A stretch of DNA of 64,000 nt from Tsukamurella ocularis (GCF_024807615.1 NZ_JANUCJ010000006.1:1-64000), one strand, 5' to 3'; shown: positions 25,028 to 35,912, counted from the first letter of the stretch. Program-made: numbers and translations. The notes: generated from the letters alone by a model not told the origin.

Positions 25028-27496
25028 TCAGCGCAGGACAGCGCCCACGAGCTCCGACGCCTTCGCCACCGCGGCGTCGCGCGCCGTCGAGGCCTCGTCC
25101 TCGGTCAGCGTGCGGTCGCCCGCGCGGAAGCGCAGCGAGAAGGCCATCGACTTGCGCCCCTCGCCCACCTGCGCGCCCGTGAACACGTCGAACAGTGAGA
25201 TGGCCTCGAGGAGTTCCCCGGCACCGTCGGCCAGGGCGGCCCGGACGGCCTCGGCGGGGACGGCGGCGTCGACGACCACGGCGACGTCCTGCAGCACCGC
25301 CGGGAACGGCGAGATGACGGGCGCGGGCAGGTTCTCTACGAGCGGGATCGCGTCGAGGTCGAGCTCGACGGCGGTGGTGCGCTCCGGCAGGCCCGCGCGC
25401 TCCAGCACCGCGGGGTGCAGCTCGCCCGCGTGCCCGACGACCGTCTCGCCGACGAGGACCTCGGCACAGCGTCCGGGATGGAACGGCGCGAACTGCGCGG
25501 ACCGCAGGGTCAGCTCCACGTTGCTCGCGCGGCCGATCTCGCGGACCGCCTCGAAGGCGTCCGCCGCGTCGGCGGCCCGACCCGGCCCGGCCGGCCCAGC
25601 AAGGACGCGCTGGCCAGTGAAGACGAGCGCGATGTGCTCGGGCTGGCTCGGCAGCGACGCGTCGAGCTCGGCGACCTGCTCGGCGGTCGGGCGACGGTCG
25701 ACGGGAATCGGGTCGACGGCGACCGTCTTCTCCGACGGCAGCACCACCTGGGCGATCGTGTACAGCGCGAGGTCGCGCTGTCCGCGGGAGACGTTGCGCG
25801 CCAGGATCTCCAGCAGGCCGGGCAGCAACGTGGTGGCGAGCGACGGCCGATCCGACTCGAGCGGGTTGAGCACCTTCGTGGTATTCCGGCGCGGGTCGTC
25901 CGCCTCCAGGCCCCAGGTGTCGAAGACTCCGGCGGGCAGGAACGGGCTGGTGAGGACCTCGACGTGGCCGGTGTGCGCGAGCGAGCGGCTCACGGTGCGG
26001 CGGCGACGCTGCCGGGCGCTGAGCCCCCGGCCACCGGGGGCGGCGGGCAGCACGGGCGGAATCTGCTCCAGCCCCTCGAGCCGCAGCACCTCCTCGACCA
26101 GGTCCGCGACCATGTTCAGGTCCGGCCGCCACGTCGGCGGGGTCACCGTCAGGCTGCCCTCCCCCTCGACCTCACAGCCGATCTGGGTGAGGCGGCGCAC
26201 CGTCGTGCCCGGTGCGTAGGTGATGCCCGCGACGCGGTCCGGACGGTCCGCGGCGATGGTCACCTGCGGGCGATCGGCGTAGCCGCCGAGGTCGGTGAGT
26301 TCGCCCACGACGGTGCCGCCCGCGATCTCGGTGAGCAGGCGGGCCGCCTCGCGGACCGTCCACACGGAGATCGCGGGATCGACGGTGCGCTCATAGCGCT
26401 TGGCGGCGTCCGAGCTGAGCTTGTGTCGCTTGCCGGTGCGGAACACCTTGACGGGGTTCCAGATGGCGCCCTCGAGGATCACGTTGACGGTGTCGTCGCC
26501 CACCTCGGTGGTGGCGCCGCCCATGACGCCCGCGAGCGAGACGGGCCCGGAGTCGTCGACGATGACCGCGTCCTCGGGATCGAGCTTCCGCTCGACGTGG
26601 TCGAGGGTCTCGAGGGTCTCGCCGAGGCGGGACGCGCGCACGACGAGGCCGCCGCGCACCTTGTCGGCGTCGAAGGCGTGCAGCGGCTGGCCGCTGAGCA
26701 GCATGAGGTAGTTGGTCACGTCCACCGCGGCGCTGATCGGGCGCACGCCGGAGGTCAGCAGGCGGCGCTGCAGCCACCACGGGCTGACGGCCTTCGGGTC
26801 GATGCCCTCGACGCGCAGCGCGGTGAAGCGGGTGCAGCCCGACTCGGGCTCTACGGTGACGTCCACGCCGCCGGCGCCGCGCCCGGCCTTCTCCGACGGG
26901 GTGGTGATGTCGGTGAAGGGCAGGTCGTAGCCGCACGCCAGCTCGCGGGCCAGGCCGCGCACCGAGAAGGCGTAGCCGCGGTCGGGCGTCACGTTGAGCT
27001 CGATGACGGTGTCGTCCATGCCGAGCACCTGCTTGGCGTCGTCGCCGGGCGCCGCGGTCCCCGCGGGCAGCACGAGGATGCCCGAGTGGTCGGTGCCGAG
27101 GCCGAGCTCGGAGACCGAGCAGATCATGCCGTCGGAGGTGTGGTCGTACGTCTGGCGCGTGGCGATCGCGAAGCCGCCGGGCAGCACGGCGCCGGGCAGC
27201 GCCGCGACGATGAGATCGCCCTCGGCGAAGTTGCGGGCGCCGCAGACGATGTCGCGCGGCTCGGCCTCGCCGACGTCGACCTGGCAGAACCGGATCGGCT
27301 TGCGGAAGTTGGTGAGCTCCTCGATCGCCACGACGCGGCCGATCTTCAGCGGGCCGGTCACGGTGTCGAGCGAGTCGAGCTCCTCGACCTCGAAGCCGAC
27401 GCGAACGAACCCCGCGTCCAGCTCGTCGGCGGTGACGCCCCAGTCCGGGGTGTCGCGGCGGAGGATCTCGGTGAGCCATGACTGTGCAACGCGCAC
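25028..27496 (-). CDS. pheT: Phenylalanyl-tRNA synthetase beta subunit
   Basis: This is the large subunit of the (alpha-beta)2 enzyme that charges tRNA-Phe, with 822 residues. In order there are an N-terminal EMAP/OB tRNA-binding domain (about 40-150), the B3/B4 editing domain (about 210-360), the B5 domain, the core catalytic-like module and the C-terminal anticodon-binding FDX-ACB domain (last ~95 residues). It follows pheS after 46 nt and ends at the terminator shared with the monooxygenase gene. Confidence 0.97.
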   Translation of the reverse strand: MRVAQSWLTEILRRDTPDWGVTADELDAGFVRVGFEVEELDSLDTVTGPLKIGRVVAIEELTNFRKPIRFCQVDVGEAEPRDIVCGARNFAEGDLIVAALPGAVLPGGFAIATRQTYDHTSDGMICSVSELGLGTDHSGILVLPAGTAAPGDDAKQVLGMDDTVIELNVTPDRGYAFSVRGLARELACGYDLPFTDITTPSEKAGRGAGGVDVTVEPESGCTRFTALRVEGIDPKAVSPWWLQRRLLTSGVRPISAAVDVTNYLMLLSGQPLHAFDADKVRGGLVVRASRLGETLETLDHVERKLDPEDAVIVDDSGPVSLAGVMGGATTEVGDDTVNVILEGAIWNPVKVFRTGKRHKLSSDAAKRYERTVDPAISVWTVREAARLLTEIAGGTVVGELTDLGGYADRPQVTIAADRPDRVAGITYAPGTTVRRLTQIGCEVEGEGSLTVTPPTWRPDLNMVADLVEEVLRLEGLEQIPPVLPAAPGGRGLSARQRRRRTVSRSLAHTGHVEVLTSPFLPAGVFDTWGLEADDPRRNTTKVLNPLESDRPSLATTLLPGLLEILARNVSRGQRDLALYTIAQVVLPSEKTVAVDPIPVDRRPTAEQVAELDASLPSQPEHIALVFTGQRVLAGPAGPGRAADAADAFEAVREIGRASNVELTLRSAQFAPFHPGRCAEVLVGETVVGHAGELHPAVLERAGLPERTTAVELDLDAIPLVENLPAPVISPFPAVLQDVAVVVDAAVPAEAVRAALADGAGELLEAISLFDVFTGAQVGEGRKSMAFSLRFRAGDRTLTEDEASTARDAAVAKASELVGAVLR

Positions 27497-27542
27497 GGTG
27501 GAAGTCCTTCTCCTGGTGTGGCTGTGGAAGCGGTGAGCGGCG

Positions 27543-28673
<1,131 letters not shown>

Positions 28674-28701
28674 TTACCGCTGGTACGCGCCCAACACGCG
28701 G

Positions 28702-28860
28702 TCAGCCGTCACGTTCCGTGAGCCCCGCCCTGACCACGGTCGTCGGGGCACAGGCACACCACGCGTCCCCGATGACCTCGGCCAGCTCATCGCGGGTGAT
28801 CTTCCCGAGCCGCAACCTCCACGACGCGGGGCAGGGCGAGCGCGATCGCAGCCACGCGCC
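28702..28860 (-). pseudogene. Possible MmcQ/YjbR-family C-terminal remnant
   Basis: One minus-strand frame ends WRLRLGKITRDELAEVIGDA, then WCACAPTTVV and a stop at 28702. It resembles the C-terminal helix and AP motif of MmcQ/YjbR (DUF419) proteins. Nothing upstream matches an N-terminal half. This is a low-confidence call. The rest of the 28599-28939 interval holds no gene I can support. Confidence 0.35.
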
Positions 28861-28939
28861 GTCACACACCGGGGGATCACACTGCAACTCTGCCGGCGGT
28901 TGTCGCGCGCCCGGAACACTCATGCGGTGTGATGAACGC

Positions 28940-29542
28940 ATGACGGACGTGAACCGCCTGCTGACCGTGATCGCCGACGAGATCGTGCCGCTGACCCGCG
29001 CCGGCGTCGCGGCGGGGAACAAGCTGTTCGGTGCAGCGATCCTCCGCAAGAGCGACCTGACCACCGTGATCGCGGCGACCAACGACGAGACGTCGAACCC
29101 GCTCTGGCACGGCGAGATCCACGCGATCAAGAAGTTCTACGAGCGCGGCGACCGACCTGCGCCCGCCGACTGCGTCTTCCTCGCCACGCACGAACCGTGC
29201 TCGCTGTGCCTGTCGGGTATCGCCTGGTCCGGCTTCGACAACTTGTCCTACCTGTTCAGCCACAGCGACTCCGAGAGGTCCTTCGCGATCCCGCACGACA
29301 TCCGGATCCTCACCGAGGTCTACGCGGTGCCCGACCCGGACCGCTCGGCGCCGGCGCCGGGGCGCGACCTGTACAACCGGAGCAACGCGTTCTTCCGCGC
29401 GACCGACCTCATGCCGCTCGCGCAGGAGGAGTGCCCCGGTCTCCTGGAACGCCTGATCGCGGCCTACGACGAGCTGTCCCGGACGTACCAGGCGAGCAAG
29501 AACGCGGACGGTTCCGCATCGGGCAACATTGCCCTGGCGTGA
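28940..29542 (+). CDS. Nucleoside/nucleobase deaminase (CDA fold)
   Basis: This 200-residue cytidine-deaminase-fold enzyme has the zinc motif HGEIHAI near residue 56 (His and proton-shuttling Glu) and PCSLC near 87 (two Cys ligands). The spacing and surrounding sequence resemble guanine or cytosine deaminases more than classical Cdd. A purine-type permease lies 61 nt downstream on the same strand, supporting a nucleobase substrate such as guanine. An ATG at 28922 is also in frame, but MTDVNRLL fits better. Confidence 0.85.
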   Translation: MTDVNRLLTVIADEIVPLTRAGVAAGNKLFGAAILRKSDLTTVIAATNDETSNPLWHGEIHAIKKFYERGDRPAPADCVFLATHEPCSLCLSGIAWSGFDNLSYLFSHSDSERSFAIPHDIRILTEVYAVPDPDRSAPAPGRDLYNRSNAFFRATDLMPLAQEECPGLLERLIAAYDELSRTYQASKNADGSASGNIALA

Positions 29543-29603
29543 TGCAACACCGCCGTCACATCGAGGCAATCGATCGACGGATCGGGCTGCCTACCGTCGG
29601 GCC

Positions 29604-31091
29604 ATGGCTATCACGACGACGGACGGCGGCACGCCGCTCACGCGACCGGAGGACGAGTACCTGGGCGTCGGAAAGACTCTCGGCTACGGGGTGCAGCACA
29701 TCCTCGCGATGTTCGGCGGTGTCATCGCCGTCCCGCTGATCGTGGGCGGCGCCGCCGGCTTGGACACCGCGCAGAAGGCGCTCCTCGTCGCGAGCGGCCT
29801 GTTCGTCAGCGGCCTGGCGACGATGCTGCAGACGCTCGCCGTGCCGTTCTTCGGCAGCCGGTTACCTCTGGTGCAGGGCACCAGTTTCGCGACCGTCTCG
29901 ACGATCCTCACGATCCTCGCCGGCGACCCCGAAAACGGGCTGCGCGTCGTCTTCGGATCGTTGCTCGTCGCCGCGGCGATCGGCCTGGCCATCACGCCGT
30001 TCTTCGCGCGGGTGATCCGCTTCTTCCCACCCGTCGTGACCGGGTCGATCATCACGGTGATCGGCCTGTCGCTCATGCCGGTCGCGGCGGGGTGGATCAC
30101 CGGGCAGCCGACGATCACCGTCGACGGGCAGAAGGTCGCCAATCCGGATTTCGCGGCGCTCCCGAGCATCGGCCTCGCGATGTTCACCTTCCTCGCCGTC
30201 GTCCTGCTCAGCAAGGTGCGTGTGCTCTCCCGGCTGTCGGTGCTGCTGGGGCTGGCGGTCGGCACCGTCGTCGCCCTGATCGTCGGACACGCCGACGTGG
30301 GCGCCGTGGGATCCGCGTCGGTGTTCTCCCTCCCCCACCCCTTTGCCTTCGGCGGGCCGATGTTCGAGATCGGCGCGATCGTCTCGCTCACCGTGGTCAT
30401 CCTGGTGACGATGGTCGAGACCACCGCGGACATCCTGGCGGTCGGTGAGGTCGTGGGCACGAAGGTCGACTCGCGGCGGGTCGCGGACGGGCTGCGGGCC
30501 GACATGGCGTCCTCGTTGCTGGCGCCGGTGTTCAACTCGTTCCCCGCCACCGCGTTCGCGCAGAACGTCGGGCTGGTCGCGCTCACCGGGATCAAGAGCC
30601 GGTTCGCCGTGGCCGCCGGCGGCGCGATCCTCCTGCTCCTCGGGCTGTCACCGATGGCGGCCGCCGCGTTCAGCGTGATCCCCGGGCCCGTCCTCGGGGG
30701 CGCTGGGATCGTCTTGTTCGGCACCGTCGCGGCCAGCGGGATCCGCACCCTCGCGAAGGTCGACTACCAGGGCAACAACAACCTGCTCATCGTCGCGGCA
30801 GCGCTCGCCTTCGGGCTCATCCCCGTGGTCTCGACCGACTTCTGGCACGCGTTCCCCGCCTGGTTCGTGGTCATATTCCATTCGGGCATCAGCGCGGCGG
30901 CGATCGTGGCGGTGCTGCTCAACCTTCTGTTCAACGTCCTCCTCCCGGGTGCGCCCGCACAGCCGTCGATCGTGGCGGCCGGCCCCGCGATCGGCGTTCC
31001 CGACAAGGTCGAACACGCCGCTCAGGAGACCGACGGTGCCGCCGTGGCACCGTCGGGCACGGAAGCACACGGTACGCACACGTCCGCCTGA
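29604..31091 (+). CDS. NCS2 family xanthine/uracil-type permease
   Basis: This 495-residue nucleobase:cation symporter of the inner membrane has about 12-14 hydrophobic spans. The NAT/NCS2 signature QNVGLVALTG (near residue 340) matches the Q-N-x-G-x4-T-G form found in xanthine/urate carriers rather than the ENxG form of uracil carriers. Paired with the deaminase it suggests uptake and salvage of purine bases. Its last 70 nt overlap the convergent acyltransferase gene. Confidence 0.9.
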   Translation: MAITTTDGGTPLTRPEDEYLGVGKTLGYGVQHILAMFGGVIAVPLIVGGAAGLDTAQKALLVASGLFVSGLATMLQTLAVPFFGSRLPLVQGTSFATVSTILTILAGDPENGLRVVFGSLLVAAAIGLAITPFFARVIRFFPPVVTGSIITVIGLSLMPVAAGWITGQPTITVDGQKVANPDFAALPSIGLAMFTFLAVVLLSKVRVLSRLSVLLGLAVGTVVALIVGHADVGAVGSASVFSLPHPFAFGGPMFEIGAIVSLTVVILVTMVETTADILAVGEVVGTKVDSRRVADGLRADMASSLLAPVFNSFPATAFAQNVGLVALTGIKSRFAVAAGGAILLLLGLSPMAAAAFSVIPGPVLGGAGIVLFGTVAASGIRTLAKVDYQGNNNLLIVAAALAFGLIPVVSTDFWHAFPAWFVVIFHSGISAAAIVAVLLNLLFNVLLPGAPAQPSIVAAGPAIGVPDKVEHAAQETDGAAVAPSGTEAHGTHTSA

Positions 31092-32377
31092 GCCGCACCG
31101 GCGACCGCCCTCGCCGTGCCGAGCATCCCCACGAATACCACGAGGGCGGACCACCCCGTCGACGAACCGAGGCCCTCCTTCGCCATGAGCAGAACCGCCA
31201 CTCCGGCGACGCACACGAGCACGCCGGCGCAGGCGCCGCGCACGCCGCGGGCCGTCACTCGGGCGTCCCACCAGGGCAGACGACGGTGCTCCAGCGGCGA
31301 CAGAAGGACGAACAGCACGAACATCACCACCGCGAAGACCACGGCCCGCAGCGCCATCAGGCCCCAGAAGCCGGCCTGGTCCGGGTCGACCGCGTCGATG
31401 CCCACCGCGTGCAGCGCGAAGGCGGCGACGGCGATCGCGGGGATGTGCCAGAGGTAGAGCGTCATCGCGCCGCCGTTGCCCACCGCCACCGGGTACCAAA
31501 CCCAGGGGCTCCGGGCCCAACGGCCGATCGCGGGCGCCGCCGCGACGAACAACAGGCTCACCCACACGCAGTGGAGGCCGAGCAGGAACGTCGGCGGGGT
31601 GGTGTTCGAGAAGGTCTCGGCGCCGGTCACGACGAGCGGAACGTCGTACGGGCCGAACGCGACCGCTGCCAGAGCCGCGACGAACGCGACCGCTGCGACG
31701 ACCAGCGCGAACCGGGCCGGGATCAGCCGGCGGGCGTAGGCCACGCCGATGACCACGGGGATCAGCCACACGACGAGGAAGTTCGGGAAGCCCCACTCGA
31801 TCGATCCCGTGCCGAGGCGCGCACCGTCGAACAGTGCGGTCGCGGCTAGCAAGGTCACGACGATCCCGGCGAGCGCGGCGGCTCCGCACCGCATCAGCGC
31901 GGGCACGAACGCGAGGACCAGCAGGTACACGCCGATGAACCACAGCAGCGCGACGGACTCTCCGCCGAGCCGCACGGCGCTCGGCTCCCCCAGCAGCGCC
32001 CGCGTCGCGGCCAGTGCGAGCGACCAGAACGCCAGGTACCAGAACACCGGGCGCGCGAGCCGCTGCGCCCGGCCCAGTAGCCACCCGCCCCACGCGGTCC
32101 CCGGCGTCAGTCCGTAGGCGGACGAGGCCGCGCCGGCGAGGAAGAACAGGGGCATGACCTGCAGCACCCACGTGATCGGTTGCAGCGAGGGCTGCGCGCC
32201 GAGGGTGTTGCCCACCCACACACCCGACGGGGTGATGGTGGCGAGCAGGAGCACGCAGTGGCCGACCATGACGACCAGCAGGCTGGCGAGGCGGGCGACG
32301 TCGATCGCGCGGTCGCGGGCGTTCGGGGTGCCGTCGAGGACGACGGAGCGGGCGGGCAGGAATCTCATGGTCACCAT
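31022..32377 (-). CDS. Acyltransferase 3 family membrane protein
   Basis: This 451-residue multi-spanning membrane protein has about ten hydrophobic segments. The N-terminal ARDRAIDVARLASLLVVMVG segment followed by H is typical of acyltransferase 3 / OafA-like enzymes, with the conserved His in the first helix. Members O-acylate cell-surface sugars or lipids; the acceptor here is unknown. The C-terminal ~25 residues are encoded opposite the end of the permease gene. Start at the first ATG or at 32368. Confidence 0.88.
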   Translation of the reverse strand: MVTMRFLPARSVVLDGTPNARDRAIDVARLASLLVVMVGHCVLLLATITPSGVWVGNTLGAQPSLQPITWVLQVMPLFFLAGAASSAYGLTPGTAWGGWLLGRAQRLARPVFWYLAFWSLALAATRALLGEPSAVRLGGESVALLWFIGVYLLVLAFVPALMRCGAAALAGIVVTLLAATALFDGARLGTGSIEWGFPNFLVVWLIPVVIGVAYARRLIPARFALVVAAVAFVAALAAVAFGPYDVPLVVTGAETFSNTTPPTFLLGLHCVWVSLLFVAAAPAIGRWARSPWVWYPVAVGNGGAMTLYLWHIPAIAVAAFALHAVGIDAVDPDQAGFWGLMALRAVVFAVVMFVLFVLLSPLEHRRLPWWDARVTARGVRGACAGVLVCVAGVAVLLMAKEGLGSSTGWSALVVFVGMLGTARAVAGAAQADVCVPCASVPDGATAAPSVS

Positions 32378-32433
32378 GCTTCCGGTGCGGGCGCCGTCAA
32401 GGATGAGTAGTCCTACCCGGAACCGGTGAGGAC

Positions 32434-33231
32434 CTATCCCCGATTCTGCACGCGCGAGCTCGCGTACAGGCAGATCGACGCGGCGGTGGCGAGGTTGAGC
32501 GATTCGGCGCGGCCACGGATCGGGATGGCGATGCGGTGGTCGGCGAGATCCTGGAGCGCGCGCGGCAGACCGTGGGCCTCGTTGCCGAACAGCCAGGCCG
32601 TGGGGCCGGCGAGCAACTCGTCGGCGTCGTCGAGCGAGACCCCGCCGTCGGCGGCGGTGGCCAGCACCGTCAGCCCGGAGTTCTTGAGCTGCGCGATCGC
32701 CGCAGCGGCATCGCGCTCCTGCACGACGGGCAGGTGGAAGACGGATCCGGCGGAGGCGCGCACGACCTTGCCGTTCATCGGGTCGACGGCGTCGCCGGCG
32801 AGCAGCACGGCGTCGGCGCCGACCGCATCGGCAACGCGGATGACGGTGCCGGCGTTGCCGGGCTCGGCGACGTCGACGGGGGCGGCGACCAGCCGCGCAC
32901 CGTCGGGCACGCGGGCCTCGGGCAGAGCCCGGCAGACGGCGACGATGCCGGGCGGAGTGACGGTGTCCGAAAGCCCGCGCATGGCGCGCTCGGTCACGTA
33001 TGCCTCGCGACCCGTGAGCAGCTCGGGGTAGCGCGCGGCACCCTCCTCGCTGACGAAGAGTTCGTCGACGAGCCCGGCCTCGAACGCGGAAGTGACGGCG
33101 TTCGAGCCCTCCGCGAGGAACAGGCCCGCCTTGCGGCGGCCGGCGGCGCGGAGGAGCTTGGAAGCGGCAACGACCCGCGGGGTCCGCTCCGTGAAGAGCT
33201 GGTCCGCGGGTCGTTGCGAGTGCTGCGTCAA
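32434..33231 (-). CDS. TrmH/SpoU family RNA 2'-O-methyltransferase
   Basis: This 265-residue SPOUT methyltransferase has an N-terminal L30e-like substrate domain and the three knot motifs: DVAEPGNAGTVIRVADA, LFGNEAHGL and IPIRGRAESLNLATAASICL. It probably methylates rRNA, as the TsnR-like homologue Rv1644 sits at the same place in M. tuberculosis. The only start near the family N-terminus is TTG at 33231, one base after the rplT stop, so it is the last gene of the infC-rpmI-rplT operon. Confidence 0.92.
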   Translation of the reverse strand: MTQHSQRPADQLFTERTPRVVAASKLLRAAGRRKAGLFLAEGSNAVTSAFEAGLVDELFVSEEGAARYPELLTGREAYVTERAMRGLSDTVTPPGIVAVCRALPEARVPDGARLVAAPVDVAEPGNAGTVIRVADAVGADAVLLAGDAVDPMNGKVVRASAGSVFHLPVVQERDAAAAIAQLKNSGLTVLATAADGGVSLDDADELLAGPTAWLFGNEAHGLPRALQDLADHRIAIPIRGRAESLNLATAASICLYASSRVQNRG

Positions 33232-33232
33232 G

Positions 33233-33613
33233 TTACGCGACGGGCGCGTTCACGTCGGCGGGGAGCGCCTTGCGGGCGACCTCGACGAGCGCGGTGAAGG
33301 CGGCCGGATCGGAGACGGCGATCTCGGCGAGGTTCTTGCGGTCCACCTCGACGCCGGCCAGGCTCAGACCCTGGATCAGGCGGTTGTAGGTGAGGTCGTT
33401 GGCCCGCGCTGCGGCGTTGATGCGGGTGATCCACAGCTTGCGGAAGTCGCCCTTGCGCGCACGGCGGTCGCGGTACGCGTAAGTGAGCGAGTGGAGCTGC
33501 TGCTCCTTGGCCTTGCGGTACAGGCGCGACCGCTGGCCGCGGTAGCCCTTCGACGCCTCGAGGATGGAACGACGCTTCTTCTGAGCGTTTACTGCGCGCT
33601 TGACGCGTGCCAT
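33233..33613 (-). CDS. rplT: 50S ribosomal protein L20
   Basis: This early-assembly ribosomal protein binds 23S rRNA. The 126-residue protein starts [15 protein letters not shown] and has the [14 protein letters not shown] and [11 protein letters not shown] blocks. It lies 49 nt after rpmI and next to the methyltransferase gene. Confidence 0.98.
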   Translation of the reverse strand: MARVKRAVNAQKKRRSILEASKGYRGQRSRLYRKAKEQQLHSLTYAYRDRRARKGDFRKLWITRINAAARANDLTYNRLIQGLSLAGVEVDRKNLAEIAVSDPAAFTALVEVARKALPADVNAPVA

Positions 33614-33662
33614 AAGTCTTCGTCCTTACGTGTGAAAAGTTCTAGCGGGTACCGGGAGCGGC

Positions 33663-33857
33663 TTACTTGCCGAGCAGCTTCTTGATGCGCCGCACGTCGG
33701 CGGGCGCGACCTCGGCCACACCGTCGAGGCGACGGGTCACGCGCGAGCTCTTGTGCTCCAGGAGGTGGCGACGGCCGGCCTTCTGGCGCAGCACCTTGCC
33801 GCTGCCCGAGATCTTGAAGCGCTTCGAGGTACCGCTGTGGGTCTTGTTCTTCGGCAT
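33663..33857 (-). CDS. rpmI: 50S ribosomal protein L35
   Basis: This is a 64-residue very basic ribosomal protein, [15 protein letters not shown] at the start and ending [10 protein letters not shown]. It is the middle gene of infC-rpmI-rplT. Confidence 0.98.
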   Translation of the reverse strand: MPKNKTHSGTSKRFKISGSGKVLRQKAGRRHLLEHKSSRVTRRLDGVAEVAPADVRRIKKLLGK

Positions 33858-33902
33858 GTTCGTCTCTCTATCGTTGTGTTCAGGCCGGGCGCGAGGAACT
33901 CG

Positions 33903-34493
33903 CTACTCGGCCGGAGCCTCGGGCGCGGCGGGGCGCGCGACCGGGGCTTCCTTGTCCTGCTGCGCCTTGGCGCGAGTCTTCGCGCCCTTGTGCGGGGCGA
34001 GAACCATGGTCATGTTGCGGCCGTCCTGCTTCGCGGACGTCTCGACGAAGCCGTGCTCGGCGACGTCGGCGCCGAGGCGCTGCAGGAGGCGGAAACCCAG
34101 TTCCGGACGCGACTGCTCGCGGCCGCGGAACATGATCGTGACCTTGACCTTGGAGCCCTGCTCCAGGAAGCGGACGACGTGACCCTTCTTGGTCTCATAG
34201 TCGTGGTCGTCGATCTTCGGGCGGAGCTTCTGCTCCTTGATCACGGTCAGCTGCTGGTTCTTCCGCGACTCGCGCAACTTCTGCGCGGCCTCGTACTTGA
34301 ACTTGCCGTAATCCATGATCTTGCACACGGGCGGGCGGGCGTTCGGCGCCACCTCGACCAGGTCGAGATCCGCCTCGTACGCCAGCTTGAGCGCATCCTC
34401 AACTCGCACGATCCCGACCTGCTCGCCGCCGGGGCCGACGAGTCGGACCTCGGGAACGCGGATCTGACCGTTGGTGCGTGTCTCAGTGCTGAT
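33903..34493 (-). CDS. infC: Translation initiation factor IF-3
   Basis: IF-3 binds the 30S subunit and discriminates against non-canonical start codons. From the AUC codon at 34493 the protein has 196 residues. The N domain ([13 protein letters not shown]) is followed by the linker, and the C domain has [20 protein letters not shown]. The C-terminal tail is Ala/Pro-rich. No ATG, GTG or TTG fits the family start. AAGGAGG lies 4 nt before ATC. Use of a rare start codon is known for infC and lets IF-3 repress itself. Confidence 0.95.
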   Translation of the reverse strand: MSTETRTNGQIRVPEVRLVGPGGEQVGIVRVEDALKLAYEADLDLVEVAPNARPPVCKIMDYGKFKYEAAQKLRESRKNQQLTVIKEQKLRPKIDDHDYETKKGHVVRFLEQGSKVKVTIMFRGREQSRPELGFRLLQRLGADVAEHGFVETSAKQDGRNMTMVLAPHKGAKTRAKAQQDKEAPVARPAAPEAPAE

Positions 34494-34504
34494 GGGGCCT
34501 CCTT
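34491..34504 (-). promoter_or_regulatory. infC ribosome-binding site with AUC start codon
   Basis: AAGGAGG (34498-34504) lies 4 nt before ATC (34491-34493). It decides the start of infC and marks the autoregulated initiation site. Confidence 0.85.
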
Positions 34505-34587
34505 GAATAGGTGCTCGTGTCTCGTTGCGAGCGGTCTTCACTCGTTGACCGCCGCGCAGCCGACGAGGCCCACCCAAGTCCCACAGC

Positions 34588-34624
34588 GAAAAGGCCCCGA
34601 CCAGGCTATTCGCCTGACGGGGCC
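34588..34624 (-). terminator. Attenuator-like hairpin in infC leader
   Basis: On the minus strand GGCCCCG...CAGGC pairs with GCCTG...CGGGGCC (7 + 5 bp with a small internal loop, GAATA apex) and is followed by TTTTC. It lies about 95 nt upstream of the infC start, so it could end transcription early or control entry into infC-rpmI-rplT. Confidence 0.7.
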
Positions 34625-34820
34625 CACACCGACCGATTCGGGCCCCGACGGCGTACGCCGACGATCGACCCCTCCTCCAACGAGGAGACCGCAGCGGAAA
34701 TTCCTCACGGATTCCGCGGCGGCGACCGGACCAGCCGACCGGAAGTCGGCGTGGTGGGAGTGGACTCCACTTGCTGCCCCGGACATAGCCGGAGCGGTCG
34801 CACATGACAGTGTAGCAGTC

Positions 34821-35207
34821 GTGAGTGAGAATCCGAATTCGTCCCCCGAGCCCGACACCCTGGAACGCCTGGTCGCGGACTCGCCGTCGATCGAGGTCAT
34901 CTCCAGCGCCTGGATGCTACTGATGAGCGCCGCGGCGGAGAAGCTCGGCCTGACGGGCGCGGACGGCGACGCGACGACGGCGTTCGATCCGCGCGAGAGC
35001 CCGCACTTCGACCTCGACGAGGCCCGTCGGCTCATCACCGCCCTCGCTGGACTGACCACTGCGTCGGTCGAGTACCTCGGGCCCCACGCGGGTCCGTACC
35101 GTGACGGCCTCAAGTCGCTGCAGCTCGCCTTCCGTGAATACAGTAGTTACCCCGACGAACCGGGCCGCGGTCCGGGCGAGAAGTACACGGGACCGGTATA
35201 CAGCTAA
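34821..35207 (+). CDS. DUF1844 domain protein
   Basis: This 128-residue protein from the GTG at 34821 has the DUF1844 pattern: [20 protein letters not shown], then [20 protein letters not shown] and [20 protein letters not shown]. The role is unknown; the family is often found beside infC in actinobacteria. It is divergent from infC. No Shine-Dalgarno is seen and a leaderless start is possible. A TAACCCT-C-AGGGTTA palindrome includes its stop codon (35205-35219). Confidence 0.9.
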   Translation: MSENPNSSPEPDTLERLVADSPSIEVISSAWMLLMSAAAEKLGLTGADGDATTAFDPRESPHFDLDEARRLITALAGLTTASVEYLGPHAGPYRDGLKSLQLAFREYSSYPDEPGRGPGEKYTGPVYS

Positions 35208-35290
35208 CCCTCAGGGTTATCCCCCAAAAACACCCTGACCTGTGTAAATAGGTCTAGTGTTCCAGGTCACACGAGGCGTACCGTCACGGC

Positions 35291-35635
35291 ATGACAAGGA
35301 TGAGAGCGCTTGCGGCCGGCGTATTGGTCGCTGCAGGAGTAATGGCACCCCTGGGGACGGTGGCCGCCACGACGGCGGCCGCCGCTCCGACCCCCGCGGT
35401 ATCGCACCCCGGGCACGGATGGTGCGAACCGGGACGCTGGGTGGGCGGCTACTGGACCCAGGGCCGTTGGCACCCGGGTTGGTGGGAGCGCGGCTACTGG
35501 CGGCCGGGCTGGGTGGATCGCTGGGGCTGGCACCCGGGCTATTGGGTCCAGCCGCGGTGGCACAACGGCTGGTACGAGCAGGGCCGGTGGGTTCCCGGCC
35601 GGTGGGAGCCCGGCCGCTGCTACCCGCACCGCTGA
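35291..35635 (+). CDS. Secreted WXXGXW-repeat protein
   Basis: This 114-residue protein has a signal peptide (about 1-32, ending TTAAAAP). The mature part is built of degenerate W-x-x-G-x-W units such as WTQGRW, WERGYW, WHPGYW and WVPGRW, giving about 20 aromatic residues. Only two Cys are present, one near each end of the mature part, and they could form a disulfide. It resembles the YXWGXW/WXXGXW repeat family of unknown function. Transcription ends at the hairpins at 35667-35779. Confidence 0.85.
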   Translation: MTRMRALAAGVLVAAGVMAPLGTVAATTAAAAPTPAVSHPGHGWCEPGRWVGGYWTQGRWHPGWWERGYWRPGWVDRWGWHPGYWVQPRWHNGWYEQGRWVPGRWEPGRCYPHR

Positions 35636-35666
35636 GTCGATAACCGAACAACCCTCCACGGCCGAC

Positions 35667-35709
35667 GAACGGGCCCGCAGCCGCTTCCCCCGCGGCTGGG
35701 GGTCCGTTC
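35667..35709. terminator. Hairpin 1 of a tandem pair
   Basis: GAACGG...CAGCCGC pairs with GCGGCTG...CCGTTC around a TTCCCCC loop, with one bulged region. GGCTTT follows on the plus strand. It shares its outer arm GAACGGGCCC with hairpin 2. Confidence 0.75.
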
Positions 35710-35735
35710 GGCTTTCGCGACGCCACCCGAGGACG

Positions 35736-35779
35736 CGAACGGGCCCTCAGTCGCATCCCCGCGACTGAGGGCCCGTTCG
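35736..35779. terminator. Hairpin 2 of a tandem pair, 19-bp perfect stem
   Basis: Arms 35736-35754 and 35761-35779 are exact complements around ATCCCC. It is a near copy of hairpin 1 and lies at the left edge of the accessory island. The interval 35780-35912 has no gene I can support. Confidence 0.8.
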
Positions 35780-35912
35780 GCCGTGTTCGCGCTAGGCGCT
35801 GGCGACGGCCGCCGACACTGGCGCATGAACGTTATTCGAGTTTGCACTATTCAGACAGGCCGCATCAGCGGGCGGCCACAGGATTCTGCCCGCTGCTGAT
35901 CTGCCCGCTTGG

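Noticed and set aside
28674-28919. 81-residue minus-strand open frame as a pheS leader peptide
   Set aside because: No run of Phe codons and no attenuator hairpin beside it.
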